Counted from the stretch's first letter, positions 45,849 to 54,445 are shown. The stretch is 64,000 bases of DNA from Bacillus thuringiensis (GCF_022095615.2 NZ_CP155559.1:3221501-3285500), one strand, 5' to 3'. The notes: generated from the sequence alone by a model not told the origin. A program made the numbers and translations.

Positions 45849-46526
45849 CTATGATTTTAACTTTATAAACGTAACTTCCGGTAATGTTTGCATATGCTGA
45901 ATAAACTCATTCTTTTCTTCTGACGATATATTTTTCAGCTGCATCCCTACCTTATAAACTATTTCTGCTTCTTGCTGTAAAGCTTCCACTTCATATGAAA
46001 GTATTGGGATGCCTTTCACTTGTAGTGTTTTTAATATTTGTTGTACCGCCTCATGTTTATTTATATACATTTGTACTGTTATATTTTGCGGAAATAAAAA
46101 TTGCACTTTAAAAATACGACTTACAATCTCTAAACCAATTAAAACGAGAATCGTCGCTCCAATTCCTACTACATACATGCCAGCCCCAATTGCTAATCCA
46201 AGTCCTGCAGTGGCCCATAAACCAGCAGCTGTCGTTAATCCTTTCACCGCCTGCTTTTGAATAATAATTGTCCCTGCACCTAAAAAGCCTACTCCACTAA
46301 CAACTTGCGCTGCAATACGGCTCGGATCAAGAGCCATATGTTCTTCATTCATAATATCTGAAAAGGCATATTTCGAAACGACCATTATTAAAGCACTTCC
46401 TACCGCTACTAGGAAATGTGTTTTTAATCCCGCTTCTTTTGATCGAATTTCCCTTTCAATACCAATTATTGCTCCTAACAAACCCGCAACACCAATCCGT
46501 ATAATCAAATCAAAGTTCACACTCAC
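45849..46526 (-). CDS. MgtC/SapB family membrane protein
   Basis: The 225-residue protein has four or five membrane helices with the family motifs GAIIGIEREIRSKEAGLKTH, VVSGVGFLGAGTIIIQ and VKGLTTAAGLWATAGLGLAIG, then a cytosolic C-terminal ACT-like domain (residues 145-225). MgtC proteins help growth at low magnesium and modulate ATP synthase or phosphate uptake in pathogens; the B. cereus role is not certain. The start is GTG at 46526, behind AGGGGGAAGGG; the longer frame to 46610 has no site and would add a false leader. A divergent region with a palindrome lies upstream. Confidence 0.88.
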   Translation of the reverse strand: MSVNFDLIIRIGVAGLLGAIIGIEREIRSKEAGLKTHFLVAVGSALIMVVSKYAFSDIMNEEHMALDPSRIAAQVVSGVGFLGAGTIIIQKQAVKGLTTAAGLWATAGLGLAIGAGMYVVGIGATILVLIGLEIVSRIFKVQFLFPQNITVQMYINKHEAVQQILKTLQVKGIPILSYEVEALQQEAEIVYKVGMQLKNISSEEKNEFIQHMQTLPEVTFIKLKS

Positions 46527-46635
46527 GAGCCCTTCCCCCTTTCGTTCATTATAGATAGATAAAACAAAAATTATCACACACATCCGTTTATCGATATAAA
46601 AGCATTTCATTAAAATACACTTAATTTCCTAAGTG

Positions 46636-46668
46636 ATTTATGTTAATATTTTTAATATTAACATAAAT
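46636..46668. promoter_or_regulatory. 33-bp perfect palindrome in the divergent region
   Basis: ATTTATGTTAATATT-TTT-AATATTAACATAAAT has 15-bp arms and a 3-base centre, the same geometry as the one at 37959-37991. It could bind a dimeric repressor acting on mgtC, on the GNAT pair or on both. Confidence 0.5.
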
Positions 46669-46762
46669 TGAATTCAACTTACTTTTTATACGAAAAACCA
46701 TAAACTGTACTTTCCATTTAAAAACGAGATATGGATTGCATAAAATGAGGTTGAGAAAGTTT

Positions 46763-46777
46763 AGAAAACGCTTTCAT
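46763..46777. promoter_or_regulatory. cre-like site upstream of the GNAT pair
   Basis: On the minus strand ATGAAAGCGTTTTCT fits the cre consensus at all but the last base and closely resembles the site before amyS. It lies 53 bp upstream of the start at 46830. Confidence 0.55.
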
Positions 46778-46829
46778 TTCGTATCGTATTTTTTTTAAAA
46801 TACTACATAAATAAAGGGGATTACCAACA

Positions 46830-47348
46830 ATGAACGTCTCTTTACTAATACCTACTATCGATTTACAAGAAGAATACTTAGATTTTTATAAAGAATGGAA
46901 AGATAGCGGTGAAACGATGATTCCATGGGTTATCTCAAAAGATCCTTCTAATTTCACGGCAATGATTCAAGAACTTCACGATGCGCATAACGGAGTAAAC
47001 CTTCCTGAATCTTGGGTACCAGACTCTACATATTGGCTCGCTACAGATGAAAATAAAATTGTAGGCGCTGTTAATATACGTCATAGTTTAACCGAACATT
47101 TATTTAACGCTGGAGGCCATATCGGTTATGGCATTCGTCCTTCTGAAAGAAGAAAAGGTTATGCTACGAAGTTATTAAAATTATCGCTAGAAAAAACGAA
47201 GGAATTAAACATCGAGAAAGTACTTGTCGTTTGCGACGAAGTGAATACAGCTTCAGAAAAAACAATTTTACATAACGGTGGACTTCGTGACGATGATTTC
47301 ACTGAGGAAAATGGAAATGTAGTAAGAAGGTTTTGGATTGAGCTATGA
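46830..47348 (+). CDS. GNAT family N-acetyltransferase
   Basis: The 172-residue protein has the GNAT core: WLATDENKIVGAVNIRHSL, then GGHIGYGIRPSERRKGYATKLL (acetyl-CoA loop) and CDEVNTASEKTILHNGG. It resembles YjaB/YedL-type acetyltransferases that act on small molecules. AGGGG precedes ATG at 46830. Its stop overlaps the next start (ATGA), so the two GNAT genes are co-translated. Confidence 0.87.
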   Translation: MNVSLLIPTIDLQEEYLDFYKEWKDSGETMIPWVISKDPSNFTAMIQELHDAHNGVNLPESWVPDSTYWLATDENKIVGAVNIRHSLTEHLFNAGGHIGYGIRPSERRKGYATKLLKLSLEKTKELNIEKVLVVCDEVNTASEKTILHNGGLRDDDFTEENGNVVRRFWIEL

Positions 47349-48265
47349 ACAAGTCATCCAATGAAAATAATCTTATTATAGAGAAGTATAGTAGAAGTAA
47401 TGAGCTAAAAGTAAAACAACTTATTGATTTATACAACGAAGAATCTTATGTATTTAACTTATTACAAGATAATAAAACAAAATGTGCGTATGTTGCCTAC
47501 TATAAAAAAGATGTAGTAGGCACCTTTTTCACTTGGAACAATAACTTCCATCCATACTGCACATACTTTCGAATATATACGAATCCTTTCTATTCAGGGC
47601 TACACATTGAACCATTTTTATTAAACGAGATTCAAAAGCGAGAAAACTTCAAACTACCATTACAAACCTCTATATGGGAAACATCAGCTCAATTAAAAGC
47701 CTATTATGAAGAAGATAATTTCATGGAAATCCGAAGAACATATATGCCAATATTAGACGTACGAAAAATAGTTTCTATCGCTATAGTCCCTAATTCAAAT
47801 TATCATTTACAAACTTTATCAAACATCGTATCCAATAATAATTTACTAGAAAAACTAGCCTACTTAGTAAAAGAAAATTACGAGCAAACCCACTTAGCAA
47901 ATCCCGTTTCCTCATTCCCGCTACAAACTTGGAAAGAAATGATCTTGGCTGATGATATGTTACTAGATGGAAGCTTTCTAATTATAGATGAAGAGAACGA
48001 AATTATTGGGTACTCTTTCCTCCATACATCAGAAAAAGATAATACGTTAGAACTAGGATGGTGCGGGACCCACACTATGGACAATTTATCCTTATTGAAA
48101 CTACTCGTTTTCGAACAAGCTATGTATGCAAATAAACACGGCTATTCTTTCATTCAAGGTGAATTCGATTCAACGAGTATATATGCAATGGAACTATTAA
48201 AATCCTTTCCCTTCAATCCCTGTCCTACTTGGATTACATACAAAAAGAAGCTAGAAAGTGATTAA
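47345..48265 (+). CDS. Tandem GNAT-like acetyltransferase
   Basis: The 306-residue protein carries two weak GNAT-like halves: residues 1-140 (KTKCAYVAYYKKDVVGTFF) and 170-306 (DGSFLIIDEENEIIGYSFLH, LELGWCGTHTMDN, YSFIQGEFDSTSIYAMELL). Only the second half shows a plausible acetyl-CoA region, and that is degenerate, so the activity is uncertain. The gene overlaps the previous one by four bases and ends inside a terminator stem. The two proteins may form one enzyme system, or the second may be a partner of the first. Confidence 0.72.
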   Translation: MNKSSNENNLIIEKYSRSNELKVKQLIDLYNEESYVFNLLQDNKTKCAYVAYYKKDVVGTFFTWNNNFHPYCTYFRIYTNPFYSGLHIEPFLLNEIQKRENFKLPLQTSIWETSAQLKAYYEEDNFMEIRRTYMPILDVRKIVSIAIVPNSNYHLQTLSNIVSNNNLLEKLAYLVKENYEQTHLANPVSSFPLQTWKEMILADDMLLDGSFLIIDEENEIIGYSFLHTSEKDNTLELGWCGTHTMDNLSLLKLLVFEQAMYANKHGYSFIQGEFDSTSIYAMELLKSFPFNPCPTWITYKKKLESD

Positions 48266-48284
48266 ACACTTTCTAGCTTCTTTT
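48243..48284. terminator. Terminator overlapping two convergent stop codons
   Basis: AAAAGAAGCTAGAAAGTG pairs perfectly with CACTTTCTAGCTTCTTTT. The stem includes the last codons of both the GNAT-like gene (+) and the dioxygenase gene (-). Confidence 0.85.
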
Positions 48285-49193
48285 ATACTGCGCTTCTATT
48301 TCAAATTGGACTGTAATACCACTAGGATCTACTACTGTAAATCCATTTGAAATTTCATTTATTTTATGTTGTTTTTCTACTAATCTTTCTTTTACTTCAT
48401 CTAACGCTTCTTTGTGCGGTAATACAATCGTATATACCTTAAGTCCAGTTGCATGAATCGGTGGATGCGGATTATTTACTCCGTTCCACGTGTTTGCACC
48501 GATATGGTGATGGTAACCGCCGGCTGAAATGAATAGGCAATCCTCTTCACGCTGTTGCACTTCAAAACCGACTGTTTCTACATAAAACTCGTTTGACTCC
48601 TCTACATCAGCTATTCGTAAATGTACGTGCCCAACGATAGTATTAGTAGGTAATCCATCAAATTCATAATCAACGAGCGTTGCTAATTCTTTTAAATCAA
48701 GCGGCGTACTTCCTCCTGGTCCTTCTCCCCATTGATCGCGCGGACGGTCTGCATAAATTTCAATACCATTCCCCTCTAAATCTTGTAAATAAAACGCTTC
48801 GCTATATGTATGATCACTTGCACTATTAAACCTTGAAATTGGTAAAATTTCATTTGAATATGTATAACGTCCCTCTTGCTCAGCTGGGCTATCAATTACA
48901 TTCTTATTACGAATCACCCCAAATAATGCCGAAGCAAAGGCTTCACGAGTCGGAACTAAAAAGGCTACATGATATATACCAGTCGTACGTGGCTCTTGCA
49001 ACACCCCGTCCTCTAACTTTTCAAGAACAAGTAACGTATTCTTTCCACCTTTTCCTGATAAATATGCTTTATTCTCCTCTTGCTTAATTACTTCTAGGCC
49101 TACTACATTCTCATAAAAAGCGATTTGGCGCTCTAAATCTTGCACTTTAAATTCAACATGACCAATACGTGTTTCTGGATGAATTTGTACCAT
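48273..49193 (-). CDS. catE: Ring-cleaving dioxygenase (VOC family, CatE-like)
   Basis: The 306-residue protein has two vicinal oxygen chelate halves. The first starts with TRIGHVEFKVQDLERQIAFYENVVGLEV and the second with GHVHLRIADVEESNEFYVETVGFEV; the iron ligands would be the His of the second GHV motif, the histidine cluster in GYHHHIGANTW and the Glu near the end (VQFEIE). It matches B. subtilis CatE, a catechol 2,3-dioxygenase, in order and size. ATG at 49193 follows GGAG; the ATG four codons earlier overlaps the ribosome binding site. It stands alone. Confidence 0.82.
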   Translation of the reverse strand: MVQIHPETRIGHVEFKVQDLERQIAFYENVVGLEVIKQEENKAYLSGKGGKNTLLVLEKLEDGVLQEPRTTGIYHVAFLVPTREAFASALFGVIRNKNVIDSPAEQEGRYTYSNEILPISRFNSASDHTYSEAFYLQDLEGNGIEIYADRPRDQWGEGPGGSTPLDLKELATLVDYEFDGLPTNTIVGHVHLRIADVEESNEFYVETVGFEVQQREEDCLFISAGGYHHHIGANTWNGVNNPHPPIHATGLKVYTIVLPHKEALDEVKERLVEKQHKINEISNGFTVVDPSGITVQFEIEAQYKRS

Positions 49194-49320
49194 GAATAAC
49201 TCCATCTCCTTATCCTGATATTTTCCTATTTCATATAACCGTTACTATGAAGGATACAACTAAAATCACCCCATGTAAATAAGAAAAGTCAGAATTTATA
49301 CACATTTTTATTTTCATAAT

Positions 49321-49360
49321 AAAAAAGCCACCTCTTCTAACTTTCAGAAAAGGTGACTTT
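49321..49360 (-). terminator. Terminator of the VanW gene
   Basis: AAAGCCACCTCTTCT pairs with AGAAAAGGTGACTTT (one G-T and one mismatch); on the minus strand a T-run follows. Confidence 0.65.
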
Positions 49361-49367
49361 ATAACTC

Positions 49368-50279
49368 TTATTTCATTTTATGTACTTCAGCAACTAACTT
49401 TCCGCCCTGAATGCCCATATAAAGTTTCACAGGTGCATCATTCGTGTTTTCAAACACTAAGTCTAAGTATGGATAAGCAATCGTAGCATCTCTTCCTTGT
49501 GGAACATAGCCTACTGTTTTAGAATGTGTAGTTCTCTCTACCATTTTCAAACCAGCTTGATCTGCTGCATTGTATAATGTTGATGATGTTTGACAAACAC
49601 CACCGCCATATCCATCTACTAATTTACCATCTACAATTTCTTTTCCTAGTTGATATCCTTTATCTGGCGTTGTATCACCAATTAATGCATTGAAAGAGAA
49701 ACTGTCTCCTTTTGCTAATACAACTCCATTTATGCTCGCTGCTGACAAACGAATATTCTCAATACGACCACCTGTTGAGCCACCTAAATTCGTTTCATAT
49801 CTACCAATTACCGTGCCACTTCCTTGTGCATCATTTAATGTTGCGGTAGGTTTTTTCTCAACAATAGGTAATTGATATGAAGAATCCCACATACCAACGT
49901 TTAATAATTTATTTACTAACTCTTTTTCCATTAATTCAAAAGAAGGCTTTCCTTCTTGCCAACTTCCGTCAGATGCTAAACGTGAAGGAACCATCTTTTT
50001 GTCAACATTTTTACCAACTTCCTTAGCAACCTTCTCTACCGATTTTTTAAATTTTGCTTCATCTTCAAAATAGCCTAGACTCGATAAATCTAACTTTTTC
50101 ACTTCCGTACCAGTTCGACCATCAACTAAACTAATAGAATCCTGTACTTCTGCTTTAGCCTCTACCGTGTGGCCACCAATATCACTTACTAATGCAACAT
50201 CACTTACTTTTGTGCCACAACCACTCACTACAGCTACACATAACACCCCAACTAATATACCCTTTACTTTACGGAACAA
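49368..50279 (-). CDS. VanW family lipoprotein
   Basis: The 303-residue protein has a lipoprotein signal (VAVVSGC, Cys21) and a VanW domain from about residue 150: GRYETNLGGSTGGRIENIRLSAASINGVVL split around it, GDSFSFNALIGDTT, and the hallmark DGYGGGVCQTSSTLYNAA. VanW proteins occur in vancomycin operons and more widely near cell-wall genes; their activity is not firmly known. The start is TTG at 50279 behind GGGGAG. A long divergent region lies upstream. Confidence 0.87.
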   Translation of the reverse strand: MFRKVKGILVGVLCVAVVSGCGTKVSDVALVSDIGGHTVEAKAEVQDSISLVDGRTGTEVKKLDLSSLGYFEDEAKFKKSVEKVAKEVGKNVDKKMVPSRLASDGSWQEGKPSFELMEKELVNKLLNVGMWDSSYQLPIVEKKPTATLNDAQGSGTVIGRYETNLGGSTGGRIENIRLSAASINGVVLAKGDSFSFNALIGDTTPDKGYQLGKEIVDGKLVDGYGGGVCQTSSTLYNAADQAGLKMVERTTHSKTVGYVPQGRDATIAYPYLDLVFENTNDAPVKLYMGIQGGKLVAEVHKMK

Positions 50280-50658
50280 TATACTCTCCCCTTTTTCCCA
50301 ATATTACTTTTATGTATTATTTCATTTTTATGTATGTTTTGTTACAATCATTTTACAATATATTTATAAATTGTTACAAGTTATTTTTTACTCTATATAA
50401 ATTACTCTTTTCTTTTCCAAATGTCTATACATATTTACATAAAAGTTTGAGTTTGATAGAATTGTAACCTTTATGTAACCCCATTACATTATCCAGTATA
50501 TACCATAAAACGAACGAAATACAAATGTAAAAACTCCATATTCTTATTTACAAAGAAACATCCTATGAACATAAATAGGTATTTGCCGTGCCACCGCTCC
50601 GCTTTTGCACATACATTATGGTGAATTTAACCTATTTTAAAGAAATGGAGGATGTTTT
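50280..50658. other. AT-rich divergent intergenic region
   Basis: Overlapping open frames at 50167-50467 (+) are AT-rich, lack ribosome binding sites and overlap the start of vanW, so they are rejected. The right part holds the sigma-K-like promoter of the coat-like gene. Confidence 0.6.
50593..50618 (+). promoter_or_regulatory. Sigma-K-like promoter of the coat-like gene
   Basis: CATACATTA (50610-50618) fits the sigma-K -10 consensus CATANNNTA, and ACC (50593-50595) is a -35 candidate, 14 bases upstream (one or two short of ideal). The -10 would also suit sigma-E. Confidence 0.45.
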
Positions 50659-50985
50659 ATGTACCCCTACAATCCATACGATCCATATAACCAAAATGCT
50701 TATCAGCCTGAATATGATTTACAAGCACAATACCAACAATATATAGATCCAGTAGAACAAGTTAATCCATATGATCAAAATCGACAATTCCAACTTCCAA
50801 TCTCTTTTCCTGGTACTGGAAACCGTCAACTAGAAAGACGAGTAAATGAACTTGAGCAAAGAGTACGTCAATTAGAAAACACAGTTGAGCGTCATACACG
50901 TAGATTAAACCGCTTAAACCAACGTTTACGTACAGTAGAAAACAGACTGAACATTCCATTTTCAGCATTAGAAGACGGATTTTAA
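50659..50985 (+). CDS. Small coiled-coil protein, spore coat-like
   Basis: The 108-residue protein begins with a Tyr/Asn/Gln/Pro-rich stretch (YPYNPYDPYNQNAYQPEYDL) like many spore coat and exosporium proteins. Residues 55-98 form a regular heptad coiled coil (LERRVNELEQRVRQLENTVE then RHTRRLNRLNQRLRTVENRL). There is no signal peptide. GGAGG precedes ATG by 7 bases, and a sigma-K-like promoter lies upstream. Spore coat location is an inference from composition and promoter. A strong terminator follows. Confidence 0.7.
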   Translation: MYPYNPYDPYNQNAYQPEYDLQAQYQQYIDPVEQVNPYDQNRQFQLPISFPGTGNRQLERRVNELEQRVRQLENTVERHTRRLNRLNQRLRTVENRLNIPFSALEDGF

Positions 50986-51002
50986 TTTCGAAAATAAAAA
51001 AA

Positions 51003-51036
51003 TATATAAGGAAGGGGACTCCCCCTTCCTTATATA
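51003..51036 (+). terminator. Terminator of the coat-like gene
   Basis: TATATAAGGAAGGGG pairs perfectly with CCCCTTCCTTATATA around a 4-base loop. Confidence 0.8.
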
Positions 51037-51102
51037 AATTGACGAAAGTTTTTTCCATCTCTATACTGATAAGAGTTAATGAAATGAAACAAGGTGATAA
51101 AT

Positions 51103-52194
51103 ATGGATTTTGAAATAAATTATCTTTCCTTTTATGTTGTACAGGTAGAAGGAAAAGGCGAAGCTGTTGATAAACGCTACAAACATTTTCAAACATTAGA
51201 CGCTGAAGAGTACGAAGATAGCTCCTTAAAAGAATTTTTGAATGGTGAATTATTAAAAATTTCAAAGCGAAAAGTAGAACGCCATGCGAAAACAGAACAA
51301 GCTCCGACAAAGATCGGTCGCTTCATTGTAGAAGAAGGACACGAACTTGATTCAAACCCTCATTACAACCTATTTAATCGCATTCGCTTTGCAGAAACTA
51401 AGGAAAACTTCAAAGATATGAGCGAACCTCTCGTTTATACATATCTTGACACAAGTGCTGTACGCGGTGGTGTATTTTTAATTGCGCAAGCAAAACTACG
51501 CAAATACTTTGATGATCCATTCGTTTTCGTTATGAAATGTGACTTTGAACCGAAAGTCGCTTCAATTTCAGATGAATCCACACTAATTCGTAACGTTGAA
51601 ATGGCCATCACAACAAAAAACATGAAATCTATCCAATATCCGTACATGCCTGAAGAAGGTATGGTCGAAGTGGGAGAGCTAAAAATTCACCAAGCATCAC
51701 ACGCCCGTTACTTTGAAGACTTCTTAAAATTCGTCGAGTACGAACGCTCTATGCCTGAAATTATGAAAACGCAAGTAATGGACATGGTATATGATCAAAT
51801 TGAAGATGTATTTGAAGAAGGTACGGAAGAACGCGAACAATTCGACCAAGCAATGGAAGTATGGGCTGCCAGTCCGAAACGCGAAATTATGGAACAATTC
51901 TCAACCGAAGAAGTAATGGAAGCTACCGCTCAAATCGTCGAGCACGCTCCTGAAGTAGAATTAAAGCTAAAAGCGGATCATATCTCTGTGAAGGCCCTGC
52001 TTGCTGATTTCGGGGATCAAATACATATCGCAAAGGTAAATGACCGATACGTATTAATGATTGAGGCTGATACACTTACGTTCGAGAAAGGCTTCTCTCC
52101 AATTGAGTTTCTAAAGCCGGATGAGTTGCAAGATGTGATTGAGCGGATTGAGAATAAGCAGCAGTATTCTTATGATCCGAACGGGATTGAATAA
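51103..52194 (+). CDS. DUF3900 domain protein
   Basis: The 363-residue protein fits the DUF3900 family of bacilli, which I recognise from FEINYLSFYVVQVEGKGEA and PTKIGRFIVEEGHELD. Layout and acidic composition vaguely recall the NdpA nucleoid-associated proteins, but this is not established. It is soluble, with no signal or membrane helix. ATG at 51103 has AAGGTG seven bases upstream. Two hairpins follow the gene. Confidence 0.78.
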   Translation: MDFEINYLSFYVVQVEGKGEAVDKRYKHFQTLDAEEYEDSSLKEFLNGELLKISKRKVERHAKTEQAPTKIGRFIVEEGHELDSNPHYNLFNRIRFAETKENFKDMSEPLVYTYLDTSAVRGGVFLIAQAKLRKYFDDPFVFVMKCDFEPKVASISDESTLIRNVEMAITTKNMKSIQYPYMPEEGMVEVGELKIHQASHARYFEDFLKFVEYERSMPEIMKTQVMDMVYDQIEDVFEEGTEEREQFDQAMEVWAASPKREIMEQFSTEEVMEATAQIVEHAPEVELKLKADHISVKALLADFGDQIHIAKVNDRYVLMIEADTLTFEKGFSPIEFLKPDELQDVIERIENKQQYSYDPNGIE

Positions 52195-52219
52195 ATCCTT
52201 CCATATAACTATTTTTACT

Positions 52220-52248
52220 GAGCGCTTTTAATAAGCGCTCTTTTATTT
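52220..52248 (+). terminator. Terminator of the DUF3900 gene
   Basis: GAGCGCTT pairs with AAGCGCTC around TTAAT, followed by TTTTATTT. Confidence 0.78.
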
Positions 52249-52270
52249 GGTACATAGTTGACATTTATAT

Positions 52271-52302
52271 AAAAAACCGATTCTACTAAGAATCGGTTTT
52301 TC
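52271..52302. terminator. Second hairpin after DUF3900, usable in both directions
   Basis: AAAACCGATTC pairs with GAATCGGTTTT around TACTAA, with A-runs and T-runs on the two sides. It may close a minus-strand transcript from the degenerate region at 52303-52508. Confidence 0.65.
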
Positions 52303-52508
52303 TACTTTATAACAAAATATACTTATGTTTAAAAATCATTTTTGATCCAAGATGACATTTGTTGCAGAATCAAGTACATCCCTACCTTGCTATACAAGCG
52401 TATTTCCATTAGAGATATCTGCCTCAATGTTTCTAGTTGACCAAGTCCTTCTATAAGTTTTTAATATTTTTCCTTTTAGTCACTATGCATGTTGTTAAAG
52501 TGAAAATT
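52303..52508 (-). other. Region with a possible degraded coding trace
   Basis: On the minus strand one frame reads RNIEADISNGNTLV, then a TAG, then QGRDVLDSATNVILDQK and a stop. The text looks protein-like but has no start, no ribosome binding site and an internal stop, and I cannot name a family. It may be a decayed gene. Confidence 0.3.
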
Positions 52509-52856
52509 TCACTTTACTACCTCAAATTTATTGTACTCGTAAAAAGATAATTGAAAACGATATTCTGGATGCTCTCTCACCCAATCATAGGCTTCTTCTA
52601 AAATATCCATGATATTTTTCGCTTCATTAAGTTCACTACATTCGTTCTTTTTCTGTTTGCACAGAGGACAGAATCCATTCACTATTTTGGCACTCGTTGC
52701 CCTAATAGTTTTACTTTCTAAGTCAACTACTAGACGAAGAAGAAGAGAATGCTCTTCTTTTGTAGTCACCATCATTTCAGCAATCCCATCCTCATTCCAA
52801 AAGACTCCGTTTAATTCCATCTGTACGGTGACATCTTTGATATCCAAATCTATCAC
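52509..52856 (-). CDS. Hypothetical protein with a cysteine motif
   Basis: The 115-residue protein is not recognised. Residues 62-72 read FCPLCKQKKNEC, a likely metal-binding or redox cluster, between a strand-rich first half (VQMELNGVFWNEDGIAEMMV, LLLRLVVDLESKTIRA) and a helical end. No signal or membrane helix. It starts with GTG behind GGGGGTG. A gap of about 350 bp separates it from the exonuclease gene. Confidence 0.6.
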   Translation of the reverse strand: MIDLDIKDVTVQMELNGVFWNEDGIAEMMVTTKEEHSLLLRLVVDLESKTIRATSAKIVNGFCPLCKQKKNECSELNEAKNIMDILEEAYDWVREHPEYRFQLSFYEYNKFEVVK

Positions 52857-53209
52857 TATCGCACCCCCTGTATAAAATTCTTATCTTACTCTCCGATTTT
52901 AATCTTTAATAAACCACGATTTAAAGATATATTAAACGTTTTCCAATTTTTCTTCTTTGCTATAAGAGGAGGTATAATAGAAGCAAAAACTGTTACAATG
53001 CTAAAGATTGCTTCTATTTAACTCTACCCTCTTTCATTTCTATGGGCTCTTATTCTATTAATATATTTGAAAATCCTTACCACACCTTAATTTTCAATGC
53101 AATTTTAATGGCCCAATCACAACAAATCAATTCCTATTTAATATGAATACTTTATTTATCGATCAATACAATGACGTAACATTTATGTAGATAGAAGTAG
53201 AGGAGAATG
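52857..53209. other. Intergenic region with a hairpin
   Basis: About 350 bp with no gene. AATAGAAGCAA (52976) and its complement TTGCTTCTATT (53008) form a spaced inverted repeat, and TATAAT occurs at 52973, but no clear transcription unit can be drawn. Confidence 0.5.
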
Positions 53210-54055
53210 TCATTTAACCTCTGCATTCTCCTCCATCTCAGCCAAATACCTAATCTGCCTTTCCGCTTTTCTCACCGCCGTACGAAAATGCTTTTTCAGA
53301 AGTTCTACTGTAGCTTCACTAATATAATATCTTTCCGTTATACTTTCCCACGTATCACTACTTTCAAATGTACTCCAAACGAAAGGACGCTCTATATTTT
53401 TTCTCATTTCTTTAAATACCCATTTTCGCATCTTTTTTTTCGCTTTTTCTGTTAGTTTTCCGTTCTCTACAAGTTCAAGCTCACCGTGTCTTTTATACCG
53501 TTTATGAATATCTCTCTCGCTATATACTTTAAGAAGGATTTTGGCTGTATTCTCAGCATCCGCTAAAGCTCGGTGCTGCTTCCCTTCCCACGTTAAACCG
53601 AGCTGTTCTACTGCAAATTGTAAACTTGGTGTATGTTCAAATAATTCTTCATACGCTTGGAAAACAAACTTCTGCAAATCAAATTTGCTCTCTTTTTCCA
53701 TACAGGGGCATTCTACACCGTGTAACGTACAATCATGAGATAGAAAACGATAATCTTCTCTTCCCCATGAAACAAATATAGAGTCTTCTCCGATAAATCG
53801 AATAAATTTCTCTATAACTTGAGGGAATTTCTCCACACCAATTAAATCTTTCTTTGTAATTCCCGTTAATTTTGTCGTATGACGAGTGAGTCGCGCACTC
53901 GGCTTTACTAACTCCGAAAATTCTCCAATTACCTTCATTGTACTTGCTTCTATTTTTACAGCTCCGATATCAACTATCTCTGACGGATCTTCTGATTTAT
54001 ACGGCCTGAAATTTCTCTCTATATCGAACACAATAAAATGTGTAGCGTTTTCCAA
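53210..54055 (-). CDS. DEDDh 3'-5' exonuclease (KapD-like)
   Basis: The 281-residue protein has an exonuclease domain at residues 5-185. The acidic pair is Asp11/Glu13 in FIVFDIERN; KLTGITKKDL and SWGREDYRFLSHD follow as Exo II, and QHRALADAENTAK holds the His and last Asp of the DEDDh type. The C-terminal 95 residues are a basic helical extension (KKKMRKWVFKEMRKNIERPF). It probably trims RNA or DNA 3' ends; B. subtilis KapD is the nearest relative by layout and controls sporulation onset. It stands alone. Confidence 0.85.
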   Translation of the reverse strand: MENATHFIVFDIERNFRPYKSEDPSEIVDIGAVKIEASTMKVIGEFSELVKPSARLTRHTTKLTGITKKDLIGVEKFPQVIEKFIRFIGEDSIFVSWGREDYRFLSHDCTLHGVECPCMEKESKFDLQKFVFQAYEELFEHTPSLQFAVEQLGLTWEGKQHRALADAENTAKILLKVYSERDIHKRYKRHGELELVENGKLTEKAKKKMRKWVFKEMRKNIERPFVWSTFESSDTWESITERYYISEATVELLKKHFRTAVRKAERQIRYLAEMEENAEVK

Positions 54056-54210
54056 TTTATTTACCTCTTTCTACATTCCTTTTCACACACATACTCTATT
54101 TTCAGTATTTATTTATTCATACACTTTATGCATGTAATAATTCGTCTAAGAAACAAAAATTCAATCTCATTATTATATGTACATAGAAGGTTATTCAATA
54201 AAAATGCAAA

Positions 54211-54238
54211 AAAAAAGAAGGGCAAGCCCTTCTTTTTT
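54211..54238 (-). terminator. Terminator of the cold shock gene
   Basis: AAAAAAGAAGGGC pairs with GCCCTTCTTTTTT around AA; T-run on both strands. Confidence 0.85.
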
Positions 54239-54244
54239 CCGTAA

Positions 54245-54445
54245 TTACTTCTTGTTAACGTTAGTAGCTTGAGGTCCACGGTTACCTTGTTCTACTTCGA
54301 AAGTAACTTCTTGACCTTCTTCTAAAGTTTTGAAGCCGTCGCCTTGGATAGCTGAGAAATGAACGAATACGTCTTCTCCGCCTTCAACTTCGATGAAACC
54401 GAAACCTTTTTCTGAGTTAAACCATTTTACTTTACCGTTTTGCAT
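54245..54445 (-). CDS. csp: Cold shock protein (CspA/CspB family)
   Basis: The 66-residue single-OB-fold protein binds single-stranded RNA and DNA and acts as an RNA chaperone. RNP1 KGFGFI is at residues 13-18 and RNP2 VFVHF at 26-30, after the GKVKWFN start, and the ending [19 protein letters not shown] is the standard family form. AGGAGG precedes ATG with a short A/T spacer. The upstream gene is separated from it by a terminator, so it is transcribed alone. Which of the several B. cereus Csp proteins it is cannot be told. Confidence 0.96.
   Translation of the reverse strand: MQNGKVKWFNSEKGFGFIEVEGGEDVFVHFSAIQGDGFKTLEEGQEVTFEVEQGNRGPQATNVNKK

Larger units (their letters stand above)
46527..46829. 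other. Divergent intergenic region
   Basis: About 300 bp between the mgtC-like gene (-) and a GNAT gene (+). It holds a perfect palindrome at 46636-46668 and a cre-like site at 46763-46777. No gene is seen. Confidence 0.65.

Noticed and set aside
45646..45850. PlcR box or cre upstream of colA
   Set aside because: No TATGNAN4TNCATA was found; TGTGAACGTTCTCT resembles cre with too many mismatches, and GAACGTTC lacks the spacing of a LexA box.
50167..50467. Two overlapping plus-strand frames at the vanW start
   Set aside because: AT-rich composition, no ribosome binding site, overlap with the vanW gene and its leader.
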